Below are positions 21,019 through 33,617 of a DNA stretch of 64,000 nucleotides, piece after piece; within the stretch, counting starts at the first letter, position 1; each line of letters starts with the position of its first letter. Location: contig CAMTDV010000015.1 in NCBI GenBank assembly GCA_947069175.1, positions 25,746,249-25,810,248 of the forward strand. The letters run 5' to 3'. The position numbers and the translations under genes were made by a program. The DNA is from Scalesia atractyloides (lineage: Eukaryota; Streptophyta; Magnoliopsida; Asterales; Asteraceae). The notes under the pieces are model-generated. The model worked only from the letters and a program-made list of their open reading frames with translations. It was not told the DNA's origin and did no database searches.

Positions 21019-21596
21019 TTGTTTACATTTGTATCCTTTTTACTAGTTTTTTTGTGCTATGTTTTTTACTGATTTTTTTTGTTCCATTTTTTAGGTAACA
21101 AAAATGTTTTCGTACTAAAATGTCATCTTCACACTCCTACTTATAAGCACCAAAATGTTTTCGTACTAAAATGTCCTTCATTTCTACTTATAACGAGTGT
21201 CACATGTCATCATCATAATCCTTTTTAGGCTACTTAGACAAATCCATTTTAGTGAATCCTTCCCCTAACTTTATATATGGTATTTTTTTGGGTATTTTTA
21301 TTTGTATATATTCCCTATAATTATTTTCGCAATTGACACAAACACGTAATTATGATAGAATGGTGTGACACTATCCGTTATGATCTAATAACACTACAAT
21401 GTCTTCATATTTGCTTAGGCCACACGGTGTGTTGGATGTTTCATAACCTGCATATGTTACCTGTATCTTACCACCTTCCCTTCAATCTCCCTTAAGGGGA
21501 ATAGCGCTCATGCTTCACGAATGAGAGAGAGAGTGAGTGAGAAAATGGTCGTGAACCTCGTAGATGTATCCAGATCTTCATGATTCATGAGGATGG

Positions 21597-21697
21597 GGGC
21601 GGTGTTCACTAGTGGTCATGATGCCATCTAAGTGCTCATGACACCCTGGGCGGTGTTCACTGTGGTCATGATGCCATATAAGCGCTCATGACACCCT
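21597..21697 (+). repeat. 51-bp tandem duplication
   Basis: GGGCGGTGTTCACT starts at 21597 and again at 21648. The two units differ at a few positions. Each contains GGTCATGATGCCAT and GCTCATGACACC, with TCATGA palindromes. Confidence 0.85.
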
Positions 21698-22327
21698 TCA
21701 CGATCCCATACTACATAGCCTTAGCGATAGCATGTGTCACACTATCTTTATTAGAAGGCGTACCGACCAACCTTAAATGGTTATATTATATTAGAATGAA
21801 TGGTTATCAATGTGCCTACACTCCAGCTCACATTATGGTATATCAAGGTTCTACAACCTTGTACAAGGAACTACAATATGTTTATAAGCTCCCTTGGTAT
21901 GTAATCCTATACGATAAGGTTTATCCTTCTGACTTGGGTGATTCTTGGTGTATATCGTTCTTTGTATCATTTTAGTATGTTGTACTTGTCATATTATCAA
22001 GTAATCGTGTGTTACACCGAGTGACCGGTCAAATTAATCTTGCAATCTTCTATAATATTATCTATATATGTGTCTAAATCTTGTGTAAATTTATTTAAAT
22101 TTTTACAAATAAACAAATCCAAGCATAATAACAAAAAAATTTGAACTTTATTTATGTGAAACACATTATTTAAATTTAAAAATTAAAACATGTGAATATA
22201 TTATCCAATATAAAAATAAAATCGAATAGAAAGTGTACTATAAGTTAAATGAAAAGTGTATTTATGTATGTTATAGAAAACACAAAAGAAAATAATTTCA
22301 TTTGGCTGTATAAGCAATATTAAAGTG

Positions 22328-22368
22328 TTTTGCTTGAGGACAAGCAAAGATTCAAGTATGTGGGTATT
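22328..22368 (+). promoter_or_regulatory. Pre-PPT hairpin and purine tract of Athila-type element C
   Basis: TTTGCTTG and CAAGCAAA pair perfectly (8 bp) around AGGA. GATTCAAGTATGTGGG, TATT and then the LTR TG at 22369 follow. The arrangement equals that of element A at 7087-7125, with the one stem mismatch of A repaired here. Confidence 0.7.
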
Positions 22369-22913
22369 TGATATGCTCCAAGTGCAACATATAAATTATA
22401 TCAATTACAGTATAAAATCCACCTTTTTTTAGTACTAATGTTAGAAAAAATTCTTTGTATACTTTTGATTTTCAGGATTAGAAGAACTTAAATATACAAA
22501 AGGAACAAATTAACGACAAAAACCAACATAAGTACAAAAGAAGGAAAGAGGATACACTATACCAACCCTCCGAGCTTCACCCGAAGACCAAAAACAACAA
22601 ATCAAAAGTCAAGCACGGGGCCATGCCTGCTCGACATGGTGTCGTGCCCCCTTGAAGATTCCAAGAAGATAGAGACAAACAGAAGAAGACAAGATACACG
22701 GGGACGTGTCCCTTTGACACGGGCCGTAGTCAACTCTCAGAAACGCAAAATCTTGGACAGTACAGCTAGTACATTGGCCACGGGGTCGTGGCGTTGACAC
22801 ACGGGGCCATGCAAGCATCTGATCTGACAAGAGCATTAAATGAAGACAAAGAAGTAGGAAGACACGGGTCCGTTCCCACCAAGCACGGGGCCGTGTGAAG
22901 CTTCTGTTTTAGC

Positions 22914-22921
22914 TATAAATA
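22914..22921 (+). promoter_or_regulatory. TATA box of LTR C
   Basis: TATAAATA followed by GGGGTGTTTGGCTTC, in the usual position within an LTR. The corresponding segment is absent from LTR A. Confidence 0.65.
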
Positions 22922-23458
22922 GGGGTGTTTGGCTTCATTCAAAATCATCCCTTGGCAAACCATTTCTCTCACACTTGCCACTACTCCACCACAATCATTA
23001 GAATTAGAGTGTGTCGTAGCCTCGGGATCCAAAATTGATCGTAAGACTCTTCGTCAAACTATGGCCATGCTTGGCTAAACTCTTACATCACCTGGTGAAG
23101 ACAAAGTCTTTTATATATTACTTTTTATTGCTAATCTTTGGTTCACTTTTTATTTGGGTTTGTATTAATGACTTTAATAACTAGTTTTTTTATATTGAAA
23201 GTTAATTTTATGCTATCACTCCTTCATGTTTTGTTGATTCACTCATTCGTGTCTTTACGGTCTATATAAAGCGCGTTAACTGCCTGGAAGGGGATTAGAA
23301 GGGTGGTTTAAAGTTCTTGCCTCGATCAGTGTATAGATCCTGCGAATACTTGATTCAAGCTTATTTGGACTTCCTTTGAGGCATATAGCATCAAATCGGG
23401 GGAAGTAAGAACGGCTTGAATCCCTGATAAATAAACTACTATTGAAACTTTAAACCGG

Positions 23459-23657
23459 CCTTGCGGGACTATATCCCTGCTGACTTAGACCAATGTGGTC
23501 GAGGGTAGCGTTAACTCCAAAAGAGGGACATGCCACATTTTGCATTAGTAACTTACTCAATTATCTTTCAATATTTCTACCTTACGGGACTGTATCCCTG
23601 CTGACTCAGACCAATATGGTCGAGGGTAGCATTGACTTCAAAAGAGGGATATGCCAC
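23459..23657 (+). repeat. 121-bp-period duplication in LTR C
   Basis: A block of about 78 bp around TCCCTGCTGACT...GGTCGAGGGTAGC occurs at 23459-23536 and 23580-23657. LTR A has a single copy (about 7561-7640). Confidence 0.85.
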
Positions 23658-24022
23658 TATAACTAAGATAATCTCTTAAAAACCCAAAGTGCGGAAATCG
23701 TCAAAGGATAATGAAAGATGAGTCGGAACCAAGTGATTCTATCTTGTTTATATGTCGCTTTTATTACTGTAGTTTATTTCCTTAGTTTACTTATTAAAAT
23801 CTTTTCTCAAAGGTTGGATCGATTAGACGTTGACGATAATCCGGTATTAAAAGCTCTTGTGTCCTTGGACGATCTTGGTATCTTACCACACTATACTACG
23901 TCAATGATGGGTGCACTTGCCCTAGCGTGTTGTAGAGAGTGATAGTTTTATATCATGTTTTATAGATATAAAGCTTGAATAAACGAGTGAAATAGTACGT
24001 AAATATATCTAAAATTTACACA

Positions 24023-24475
24023 CCCTCGCTCATGTCAATAAATTTATTAGCGTTTTGTTGTTTTGGATGTGCATGTAAGGATGAAACTTTGGTTTTCATC
24101 TAAGGCTCCTTGGTATGGTAGATTCATTATAGGTGGTTTTCATCTAAGGCTTCTTGGACCTTTGATGCTCTTGCATGGTCCTTTTCTGACCAGATTTTTT
24201 ATGCACTTTGTGTTTTGAGTTTTTCCTGTGAAAATGAATGTATATGTTCATCTGAGGCTTATTCCTACACAAGATTGTTTTTGGGTTTCCTCATTTGATA
24301 TTTAATTTATATCGATGGTGTTGGTGCATATTATGTCTGTCACTATGCGAATAGGCTAGATAGAACGTGTGTTGAATACTATATAAATTAGATACGAACA
24401 CATGACTTAAGTGCGAATGAGAACGATGTTTAAATGTCACTTCATACGACGTGGGCCACTCCGTACGAAGGTAAC
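24023..24475 (+). other. Unassigned spacer between LTR C and element E
   Basis: No gene is seen. A 23-bp block around GGTTTTCATCTAAGGC recurs at 24091 and 24138 (47 bp apart), with a weaker third copy near 24248. Confidence 0.5.
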
Positions 24476-26150
24476 TGTGACATCTGTGTATTTCCATCAT
24501 CGTACAGTTCTGATACAATTTTGTATTTAATGAAATTGTGTTTTATTCCAATATTTGTGTATTTATTTATGACATTTCATAGTTTCAATCCTTGTTCAAT
24601 TCCGATCTTTCAAATCATTTCTGGAAGTGAAATCGCAAACTGTTACACATTCGTAACCAGTTTAACGCGCGTACGCTCCAGAACAATGACATAAGCTAAA
24701 CATACTGTAAATATCCTCTACATAACTTAGAAATAAGTTTTGAGGGCTTCGGTATGGCAAAAATATGTTTATTCAACTTCAGGGGCTATTTTGTAAATCT
24801 GCGAAGCTATGCCGTTACGCGTATTTCCTAATCCGAAACATGTACGCACATCCAAAAATTTTTGTAATAATTAAAAAATTGTATTTTGATTATTGGAATG
24901 CAAAAATATCATTCATTACGCATTTACGGTCATTTGCTCGTTCGTTACGATTTTCGTCGTAATTACCCGAAAACCGCAACCATATGACCGAACGAACTGA
25001 CATCCGGGACATTTTTGGACACATTTCAAGTTTCCTAAGCTTTATTGTCCTTATAAAGCTTTAAAACAAGGTTAACGGGTGTTAAAAGTGCCAAAATGCG
25101 ACAAAACAAGTTCATGGGCCAATTCTGAAACTTCTGCCCCTGCAAGGGCCTTAAGGACTGTAAGGCAAAACCCCATACGGTTCGTAAGGGGTGCCCAGAG
25201 CAGAAGCTTCCTAATTGCAACTTGGAAGCCTCTTGTTTACTTCCTTGGACACTAAGCACTTGTCATTGCCACACTTCCTCTGGTTGCAACACATCACTAG
25301 ACACATGTTATGATCCTACAACACCTCTCAACACTTGGCACGATCCTACACTTCATCTTCAACTATAAATACCTCCATAGTTGCAACCATTTTCCTTTCT
25401 CAATACTTTTATTTCTTCTCTTGCTCTAAGTGGAGACTACCACATTGTTGGAGGTCTCCCATCTGAGTTCTTCAGTCTTTCTTTCAACTTTGGATCACAA
25501 GTAAGTGTTCCATTCTAGTTTTGTTTATTATTTTTAGCTAAAAGTCAAACAGTGTTTGACTTCCAGCTTTGACCATTAATTGGTCAAGTCAAAGCCCAAT
25601 TGGACTTTGCAACGTGATCGTAAACACGATTGTTATGATCTATAGCGTTCACGCGTACTGATTACCACGTTTCCTAGTCGAAGTGACGAGTCAAAGTTTT
25701 GGTCAATAATGCGCAAAGTGCGCATTACACGACGGAACTATTTTCGGGTGTTAAAACACTTTGTTTTGATACCTAATCAGTTTTATAAACTTAGTTAGAC
25801 ATGTTAACATGTCTAACTCGTCACTTTTAATTTATTGCTTGTTTACAGTCGTAAGTCGAGCAGTCTTGACCACCGCTTTGACTTTCGAATCCGAACCGTT
25901 TGGTTGATCTTAGGATCCGACCAAACTCATATTAGTGACCATAGTTGTATAGGGAATAACCCTCTGAGGTTATACCTTATGGTCATGTCGTTTGGTTAGC
26001 ATTATGTTAAGTCGCTTATTGTGCATTTAATAATGACAAAAATGGCCTTTTGCGCATAAATCGACTTTAAGCATATGTAACATAAATTTTAACATATATT
26101 CTGATGTTACAACATTATTAAACATGTTTTGGAATATAAGACTTATCATA
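24476..26150 (+). repeat. 5' LTR of E, left part
   Basis: It starts TGTGACATCTGTGT, the usual opening of Tekay LTRs. It includes a promoter (TATAAATA at 25364) and a possible splice donor (25501). It ends where the minus-strand D LTR begins; the boundary lies between 26127 and 26155. Together with 46918-47677 it makes an LTR of about 2.4 kb, reasonable for the group. Confidence 0.65.
25364..25371 (+). promoter_or_regulatory. TATA box in LTR E
   Basis: TATAAATA followed by CCTCCATAG. A leader-like pyrimidine-rich region follows, and a GTAAGT splice-donor-like site lies about 130 bp downstream (25501). Confidence 0.6.
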
Positions 26151-29061
26151 ACTACTGTCCGCCTACTCGAAACCTTCCATCACGCACATTCCTCATTCCT
26201 GTTTAGTTTTACCTGAAATGCATGTTAGTTTTAAAAAGGGTCAGCTAAACGAGCCAGTGAGTTTCACTGGTTTGGTTGTTTCGTAGCAAAATGCTTTAAC
26301 AAGTTTAATTGAACAAGTCACAAATAGTAGATGGAATTACACGTGTGTACAAGTGAAACCTTGATTGTTTTAACTATGCCGTGTCACGTTCGACACCTCA
26401 GCACGCCCAGGGTCATGTCACCACAGACACCTCAGCCCGCCGAGCCGTGTCACGCAGACACCCCCAGCCCACCAACTGCGTCACGTGCAGTTCAGCGCCC
26501 CATAGCAGTTATGCCTAACAACATAACAAAGTTTAGGATGCGTTCAGTTGATGGTTTGCTGGCACACAGCCCAGTCGTTGCAACTGGGTTTGTTAGACCA
26601 ATAGTACTATCCACTGTCCACGACTTACGTTAATCACTTGTAGTGGGTAGTTCGTATGTTAGATAATTCACATCATCATCCTAAGTTGGTGTAATTATCA
26701 TAGTTTGTAACATACAAATCACCCCATAAAACAGTAAAATAGTTCAAAAGTGGGGGAATGAAATTCATAGTGAAAGTAGTAGTCCCAAACAAAGAGTAGT
26801 CAATCAGCTGGATTAACTTTAATGGCACGTATGCAAGTAGGGACTCAAATCAGTATCTTAGTTAATAATGGTTATAACTTGGACCTGGTTATGAGTTTTC
26901 ACCCTGGATTGAGCCTATAGGACACTGTTATGGTGATGGATGTCAGGGTAGTATCAGTTTGTAGTTTGGCTTCTGGGCACCGTTTCGTGTGCCCGTCAAA
27001 GTCAGATGTTTAACATGTTCGGTTAATTGTACGGGAATCCCAATAGTGTCAACATGTTGTTATTTAAGAAAAATAAGTTTGTGTTAAGGGAGTTTGAGTG
27101 TTTGGGGAGTCTAGTTTGCCCAAAATCGAGTTTCCGTTTTCACCGTCGGGGATTCTCCCGAACGGTGATGGAACACACCCAGAGTTTCCAGCTTACCTTG
27201 GAACTTCCTAGAATACCCTCGGTGTTCCACTTATAGTCACAATAGGGTTTGGTCCGTTCCCAGTTCCGGTAGGTTCGCTATCCGTAAACTGCCGAAATTA
27301 ATTAAAAGAAGCGTTTTAAAAGCCAAAAAATCCCATTTATTTTACGTTTGTTATAAAATTCTGGAATTTTTTGTAAAAATCGGTAATAACATATAGATTT
27401 CAAGAAAAATATTTTAGGAATTTATAAAGTTATTTTTATAACTTAAATAATTTATTTGTAAAACAGTATTTTTATAACTTAAATAATTTATTTACAGTAA
27501 GTCCCTCACATGTCCAGGAACTCCCTGCAAAAATTTTGGATTTTACCGATTTCATTTCATTGCGTTTCCGGCTACCGAAAACTCCCCAAAACACGGATTT
27601 TTAATCCAAATCAAATTTCCACCAGTGGACCCCCAAACTTTCTAGACCATTCTCTATATATTTCTTAGTGTTTCTGTAAAGTTTGGTGATTTATTAATCC
27701 CGTTTGGTATTTTTTCCGAATTTCTTTTGGTGAAACAGTCAAAATTTCACCAAAAATCATAGAAAATTCCAAGCATTCTAAAATTTTATGTGGACATTCC
27801 TGTCAATACCCTACATCATCATACCAAATTTCAGCTCAATCTAAGTAACACGGACCAAGTTATAGTCAAAACAATAATCTGCCTATGTTAATCGAATGTT
27901 TCGGGCGATATACCTAACGCAAGCTCCGTTTCCGCGGGTTTTTCTTGAGTCCAAAAGTGTGTGGGTGCTATATTCAGTACCTACACATCAAGTAAAATCC
28001 AAACATGCTATAGTTCATGTCAATCAAGCTTTGTTTCATGATTATTCAGTTAATCGAATTGTTATGCAATTTTGGTTGACTAGGTGTTGATTAGGGTATC
28101 AAAACCCGAATTTTTGTGGTCTTGGCTACCATATAACACCAGGTAATTTACAAGGTGTTCTTATTCAGCCAAGAGAATTGTTTAAACCCTCCAAAAACAT
28201 GGATTCAAAAGGGTTTTTGTATACTAGATCATGTTTAATCAAGAAAACCTTATCAAAACCACTTAGAACTTGTAAAATTACATTGATTTAGAGGGATCTT
28301 GGTGTTGATAGCTGAGTATTCAAGGGTTTAATGCATAATTTGGTGAATAAAATGAATAAAAAAAAGAAAAAACTATATAAAGGGGGGTTCATATGTGGGG
28401 TACCCCTAACCCACTTTATGCTTTGCCGTGCTTCGTTTTACGTGTTAAAAGATGATCTTTATCTCCGGTTTTGCGCTTAGGTTCATTTTCGGGTCCCACA
28501 CGCGTCTCCGATTTGCGAAACGGGCTCATTTTTCGCGTTTTTAGTGTCAAAAGACTCGGTTTTAAAAACCGTGCATAAACGTCCCGAAATCCGAACCCAG
28601 TTATGTTTTAATCATAAAAGCCTCATATTAGGGTTGTTTTCAAAACGAAGCCGTTTCCCTATCCGAGAAGCTGCTTCGTTTTGCGTGCCCCAGCTTCGAT
28701 TAGCTTCAAGTCTTATGTCATGGTCTAAGGAACATAGTTAAGATGTTTCGTGAACTCAGAATCCTAAATATCCCTACCAAAAGCCTAACAATCATTGTCA
28801 AATGTTTAGTGCACTGTTAAACGGAAAGCTCCCGTTTAACACGTTATTACAAGCTAAGGACACCAACCTTGCATCGTTGGCCCTTAATAGTGTCATGTTA
28901 ACCCTGACATGATCTCGGATTCCTCCGAGACAGGAGATATATCGTTTAGCATAGCACACAAGTCATGCATGTGTTTAGGGTTTTCACACAATTAATGTAT
29001 TAAGCATGCTTTAAAGTTTAGGACCATTCAAAGTGTACCTGGTTTTGTCACGGGTATCACA
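26151..29061 (-). repeat. Left (3') LTR of D, outer end truncated
   Basis: It matches 44091-46917 and ends ACGGGTATCACA like the right LTR. About 190 bp at its outer (left) side, including the terminal TG, are missing relative to the right LTR (43896-44090). It carries a GC-rich 32-bp repeat (26381-26480). Confidence 0.8.
26381..26480. repeat. 32-bp GC-rich tandem repeat in left D LTR
   Basis: About three units of GTGTCAC..GACACCTCAGC.C..CC. An equivalent array lies at 44308-44404. Confidence 0.75.
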
Positions 29062-29095
29062 GTCTCCCCTGGTTAAGAAATTTCGTCCTGGAAAT
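29062..29095 (-). promoter_or_regulatory. Pre-PPT hairpin and polypurine tract of D (left copy)
   Basis: On the minus strand, AAATTTC and GAAATTT flank CAGGAC. Then come CTTAACC, AGGGG and AGAC, followed by the LTR TG. The arrangement is the same as in B and F. Confidence 0.75.
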
Positions 29096-30137
29096 TTACC
29101 ATGACTAGCTAGGGGAAAAGGTGAGGGCATTTTCTACGGAATTTGTCCTTCCGTTCTCAGGTGTATTCAGGTCCTTGCTTAGAGTTCCACCGGACTTTAA
29201 CCAGTGAAATTTTGTTGTGCCTTAATTGTGTAACCCCGCCATCAGCTACTTCTACTGGTTCTTCCACAAAGTGGAGTTTATCATCAACGTGTATGTCTTC
29301 CAATGGTATCTGGGTGGCCTTGCTGGAAAGGCACTTCTTTAAGTTTGAAATGTGGAAGACATTATGTATGGCACTAAGCTCGGTCGGTAGCTTTAACTGA
29401 TAGGCTACGGGACCTACCTTTGCTAGGATCTCGTAGGGTCTGATGTATCATGGTGCTAACCTTCCGGACTTTCCAAACCTGATAACGCCTTTCCATGGCG
29501 ATACCTTTAACAATACTCGTTCACCCACTTCGAATGACAATGGCTTTCTTCGCACATCAGCCCAACTCTTCTGCCGATTTTGCGTAGCTTTCAAACGATT
29601 ATGAATCTGATGGACTATCAGTCGTTTCTTGGACTAACTCAGATCCTGTCAGTTGGGTGTCACCCACTTCTGCCCAACAAAGTGGTGATCGACATTTTCG
29701 ACCATAAAGTGCCTCGTATGGGGCTGCTTGGATACTACTGTGGTAACTATTGTTATAGGAAAATTCCACCAGTGGAAGATGTTTGTCCTAGCTTCCTTCA
29801 AAGTCCTGGACACAAGCGCGAAGCAAGTCCTCTAGCCTTTGGATCATGTGTTCCGATTGGCCGTCAGTTTGGGATGGTAAGTAGTGCTCAGATAAACTCG
29901 CGTCCCCAAAGCTTCTTGTAACTTTTGCAGGAATCAACACTTCGATTTATGAGCTTCGTCCATGATCAACTATCTCAGCTCCGACTTTGCAGGAATCCAC
30001 ACTCGATCCTTAAAATATAACACCTCATCCGTTTTCTTCACAAAGCTTTTCTCATTCCCGTGCAACCCTTCGCTAGGTAACTAGCTTTCCTTCAGGGCTT
30101 GCATTTGTGCGTTCCGGATTTGCTCTATAAGGCTCGT
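29096..30137 (-). pseudogene. D left copy: integrase remnant with chromodomain-like end
   Basis: On the minus strand RNase H runs into DEVLYFKDRVWIPAKSELR and MDEAHKSK (about 30040-29950). It then jumps directly to KLQEALGTRVYLSTTYHP, so the zinc finger and the first two catalytic Asp residues of integrase are deleted (by comparison with B and E, roughly half a kilobase). Remains of the core, VLLKVSPWKGVIRFGK, and a chromodomain-like tail (KVRWNSKQGPEYT) reach to about 29100, with several stops. Confidence 0.75.
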
Positions 30138-32040
30138 CTACACAATCATTCCCAGTGCTCGCACTCGGAAGGGTTTAATTCGAACCTTCCTACTTAGCGC
30201 ATCTGCTACCACATTAGCTTTCCCCGGGTGGTACTTTATCTCGTAGTCATAATCGTTTAACAATTCCACCCATCGGCGATGCCTTATGTTCAGCTCTTTT
30301 TGGTCGAAGATATGTTGGAGGCTTTTGTGGTCCATATATATAGTACACTTTGTACCATATAAGTAATGTCTCCATATCTTTAGCGCGAATACAACCGCGC
30401 CCAGTTCCAAATCATGCGTCGTGTGATTCTTCTCGTGCACCTTTAGTTGCCTAAAGCGTAAGCAATACCTTTATTTCTTTGCATTAGGACACATCCGAGG
30501 CCTTGCCGAAATGCGTCGCAATATACGATAAAGTCATCGTTACCTTCGGGTAACGTCAGAATTGGGGCCTCACATAACTTTTGTTTTAATTGCTGGAACG
30601 TTGTTTCTTGATCTTCACCCCATTTGTACTTCCTGTCCTTCTGTGTCAAAGTGGTTTACGATTGAGCAATACTGGAGAATTTTTTTATGAATCTACGGTA
30701 ATATCCTGCCAGTCCTAAGAATTGGCGTATCTCTTTCGGAGATTTAGGCACAGACCAATTCTTGATTGCTTCTATCTTACTTGGATCCACATGAATTCCG
30801 TATTGATCCACCACATGTCCCAAAAATTGCACGGCTTGCAACTAGAAGTAACACTTAGAAAACTTAGCATACAATTTCCCCTTCCGCAGTATCTCCAAGA
30901 TAGCACGTAAATGATACTCGTGCTCGTCCTTCCTCTTGGAGTAGATCAGGATATCGTCGATGAAGACAATGACGAACTTGTCAATGTATGGTTTACATGC
31001 CTGGTTCATGAGGTCCATGAACACCGCGGGTGCGTTGGTTAGCCCGAAGGGCATAACCAGGAACTCATAGTGACCATAACGAGTTCGAAAAGCCGTCTTG
31101 GGGATCTCGTCCTCTTGGACCTTCACTTGATGGTAACCCGATCGAAGATCTATCTTAGAAAAATATCAGGTTCCTTGCAGCTGGTAAAATAGATCATCGA
31201 TCCGCGGAAGAGGATAACGGTTCTTGATAGTGACGTTGTTTAATTCTCTGTAGTCGATGCACATGCGGAAGCTGCCATCCTTTTTCTTTACAAACAAGAC
31301 TGGGGCTCCCCAGGGAGAGTAACTAGGACGGATAAAACCACGATCAAGTAACTCCTGCAGTTGTGTCGATAGTTCTTGCATCTCGGACGGTGCAAGACGA
31401 TATGGGGCCTTGGCAATGGGTGTTGTTCCTGATATTAAGGTGATTTGGAACTCGGCTTGTCAATTCGGCGGCAATCCGGGCAATTCCTCTAGGAACACGT
31501 CAGGGTATTCGCACACTATCGGAATGTCTTCAATACGTTTCTCGGTTGGTTCGTCTATCGTGACGCTGGCTAAAAACAAGTCACATCCCTGCCGTATACA
31601 CTTCAACGCCTTGAGGTGGGATATGAGGTTCAGCATGGTTCCCAACTTCTCTCCTTGTACCATGATCACATTATCCGGGGACAAAGGGAATTTTACAATT
31701 TTCTGATCACACAATACTTCAGCGTGGTGAGTGGACAACCAGTTCATTCCTATGACAACATCAAAATTGCCCAGTTCTATGGGTAAAGGTCAATAGAAAA
31801 TTGGCAACCGTTAAGGGTTATAGGGCAGTTACAAATAAGTTGGTGACTGGTAATTGATTTCCCGTTGGCAAGATCGACGGAATATGGTTGTTTTAAGTCA
31901 ATAGCGGGCATATTCAATAACGGCAAAAATGCAATGGAAACATAACTCCTATCGGTGCCCGTATCAATAATACTGAAGCAAATTGATCGGAAACCAGGAA
32001 CGTACCTATGACCACATTTGGATCTTGGCGTGCGTCACCA
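30138..32040 (-). pseudogene. D left copy: protease, RT and RNase H
   Basis: The minus-strand pieces in order are: a degraded protease (about 31980-31790), MNWLSTHHAEVLC and the linker (31747-31460), RT entry SPWGAPVLFVKKKDGSFR with CIDYRELN (31381-31166), RT core with FIDDILIYSK (31126-30842), the connection GLAGYYRRFIKKF (30841-30656), and RNase H with YCDAFRQGLGC and YMDHKSLQHIF (30649-30138). Each junction is a stop or frameshift. In the RNase H TDH motif the first residue is Met, a change shared with the right copy and hence old in the family. Confidence 0.85.
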
Positions 32041-33266
32041 GATCCCATGATAAAGGCACGACCTCGGGCAGCATTTGAAGTAGATGCTTGGTCCTGCGTG
32101 TTCCTTCATGCTTCCTGCTGAGCAAACTTCAGGCAATTTCTCTGGAAATGCTCCGTACTGCCACATCCGAAACACGTACGGGGGTAAGTAACCTGTGGTG
32201 TTGGTTGCTGGGGTCGCTGCTGACGAAGTTGAGGCCTAGGGGGTTAAAAACGGGTTGGTTTGGGGTTGGGTTCCATGAACCACCTTACAATTTTGGGCCT
32301 CATGCCCAATCCTATTACACCTCGAGCATATCACTGCTCGGCATGCACCATTGTGGTGGAGAGTGCACTTGTTGCACTTTGGGGCTTTTCCTTTTTAGAT
32401 ACCAGAGTTACCAGTTGAGGTAGTCATGGGGTAACTCTGACTGGGTGCTTTTCCCCTCTTCACCGCTGCTGCTCCTGCTTGACTACTTTCAGGGGCTCCT
32501 CGCTTATTCCCGCCTTCTCTCCAAGCATCGTCAAAATCTTACGCCTAACCATATCGTACGTAGCAGTACCTGACCTGGCTACCACTCCGTGCATATTCAG
32601 GTGTTCCACCGAGTTGATAATACTCCTTACTTCTGGGGCTAGTCCCCAGATATACCTTTCGATCCGCTTATGTTCCAGGCGAACCATGTCTGGCAATATG
32701 CGTGATAGTTCATTGAAATGGTTGGTGTAACCTGCATGATCAGCACCTTGCATCTGCAGGTTCCAAAACTCATGTGCAAGCTTCTGAATCTTGTTGGTCG
32801 GGTAGAACTTTTCCATCATTAGGGCCTTAAGATCGTCCCATGTCATAGCATTAATTGCGGCCTGCTCGGGAGATTGAACAGTGGTGTTCCACCAGTTTAA
32901 GGCGTGGTCGGTGAAGGTACAAGTAGTATACTTAACCGCACAGTCACCAGGACAATTACTTACATTGATTTCCGATTCCGACTTCTCGATCCATTTCACT
33001 AACCCATTCGGTACTTCAATCCCGCTAAATTCCCTTGGTTTGCACTCCATAAAGTGCTTATACGTGCAGACCGGTCTAACATTGTTTTGATTATTGTTTT
33101 GGTTATCGTTCTGACCTACCGGTCCGGGTTGCAGATTCTGTTGTTGGTTAGCATTGATACCAGCGATAACCTTTGCCGCGATTGTAGGGATAACTGCCTG
33201 AAATTGTTGCGCTATCATTTGCGCAATTTCCGCTTCCGTCGTTTGTGGTGCGCGTTTCGGGGACAT
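32041..33266 (-). pseudogene. D left copy: gag
   Basis: The start ATG at 33266 reads MSPKRAPQTTEAEIAQMIAQ and is open to 32460 (268 codons). It has a retrotrans_gag core: TYKHFMECKPREFSG, VKWIEKSE, LNWWNTTVQ, TWDDLKALMMEKFYP. The zinc-knuckle part continues in other frames (about 32400-32270). Its upstream neighbour on this strand is the copia LTR, seven bases from the start codon or less, so this gag has lost its own leader and promoter. Confidence 0.85.
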
Positions 33267-33573
33267 TTATTGGGATCGAACCCTAACAAAGGAACAGATG
33301 ATATCAAAGCCAAATACACTATCAAAGCTTTGGTTCAACTATCAGAGATTATAACCTCTGATCTATCTTTAACACTGCTTTCCCTAAACATTTGTTCCTA
33401 TCATCTGATAGTTCAAGAAGCAAAAGGTGTGACAGAAGAATCAAGATCAGAGGATAGAGATCAGAGCTTAGACTAGTTTTTTACTTTATTCAATGTAACA
33501 GTGCTATGCACGGATAGTATTAATATAGTAGCGTTTTAGTTAGTTACACTTAGTTAGCAGTCACTATCAAGAA

Positions 33574-33581
33574 TGACGTCA
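33574..33581 (+). promoter_or_regulatory. Palindromic bZIP site in copia LTR
   Basis: TGACGTCA, the perfect TGA/CRE-type bZIP core, about 30 bp upstream of the TATA box. Confidence 0.55.
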
Positions 33582-33609
33582 CAAAAGATGCTCGTGGTTA
33601 GATAGTTAG

Positions 33610-33617
33610 TATAAATA
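33610..33617 (+). promoter_or_regulatory. TATA box of copia LTR
   Basis: TATAAATA followed by GGTAATCGC, at a normal position in a short copia LTR. Confidence 0.65.

Larger units (their letters stand above)
19052..22320 (+). other. AT-rich stretch without recognisable genes
   Basis: I see no retroelement domain, RNA gene or convincing coding region. It holds a (TA)n microsatellite (20966-21016) and a 51-bp duplication (21597-21697). One 95-codon plus-strand frame (21688-21975) matches no family I know and overlaps the repeat. The right end should be the interior of the Athila-type element whose terminus starts at 22328, but I recognise no pol sequence in it. Confidence 0.5.
22369..24022 (+). 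repeat. LTR of Athila-type element C (about 1.65 kb)
   Basis: It starts TGATATGCTCC and is similar to the LTR of A at both ends (end near TTTACACACC, approximate). It contains the promoter (TATAAATA at 22914-22921), four pairs of GC-rich near-palindromes (22614-22895) and a 121-bp duplication (from 23460). No PBS follows, so it is a 3' LTR or a terminal fragment. No pol of this element is in the window. Confidence 0.7.

Noticed and set aside
21688..21975. 95-codon plus-strand ORF
   Set aside because: No known domain, overlaps a tandem repeat, has a Cys/Tyr-rich composition without pattern, and no regulatory context. Left as unassigned.
26122..26126. ACATG as proven target duplication of D
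   Set aside because: A five-base match at one border with a truncated LTR end is weak; kept only as a candidate.
28370..28395. Plus-strand TATATAAAG as a promoter in D LTR
   Set aside because: It is in the wrong orientation for the minus-strand element and has no downstream gene.
33054..33476. 140-codon plus-strand ORF at the gag/copia border
   Set aside because: It is antisense to D gag and crosses into the copia LTR; a junction artefact.
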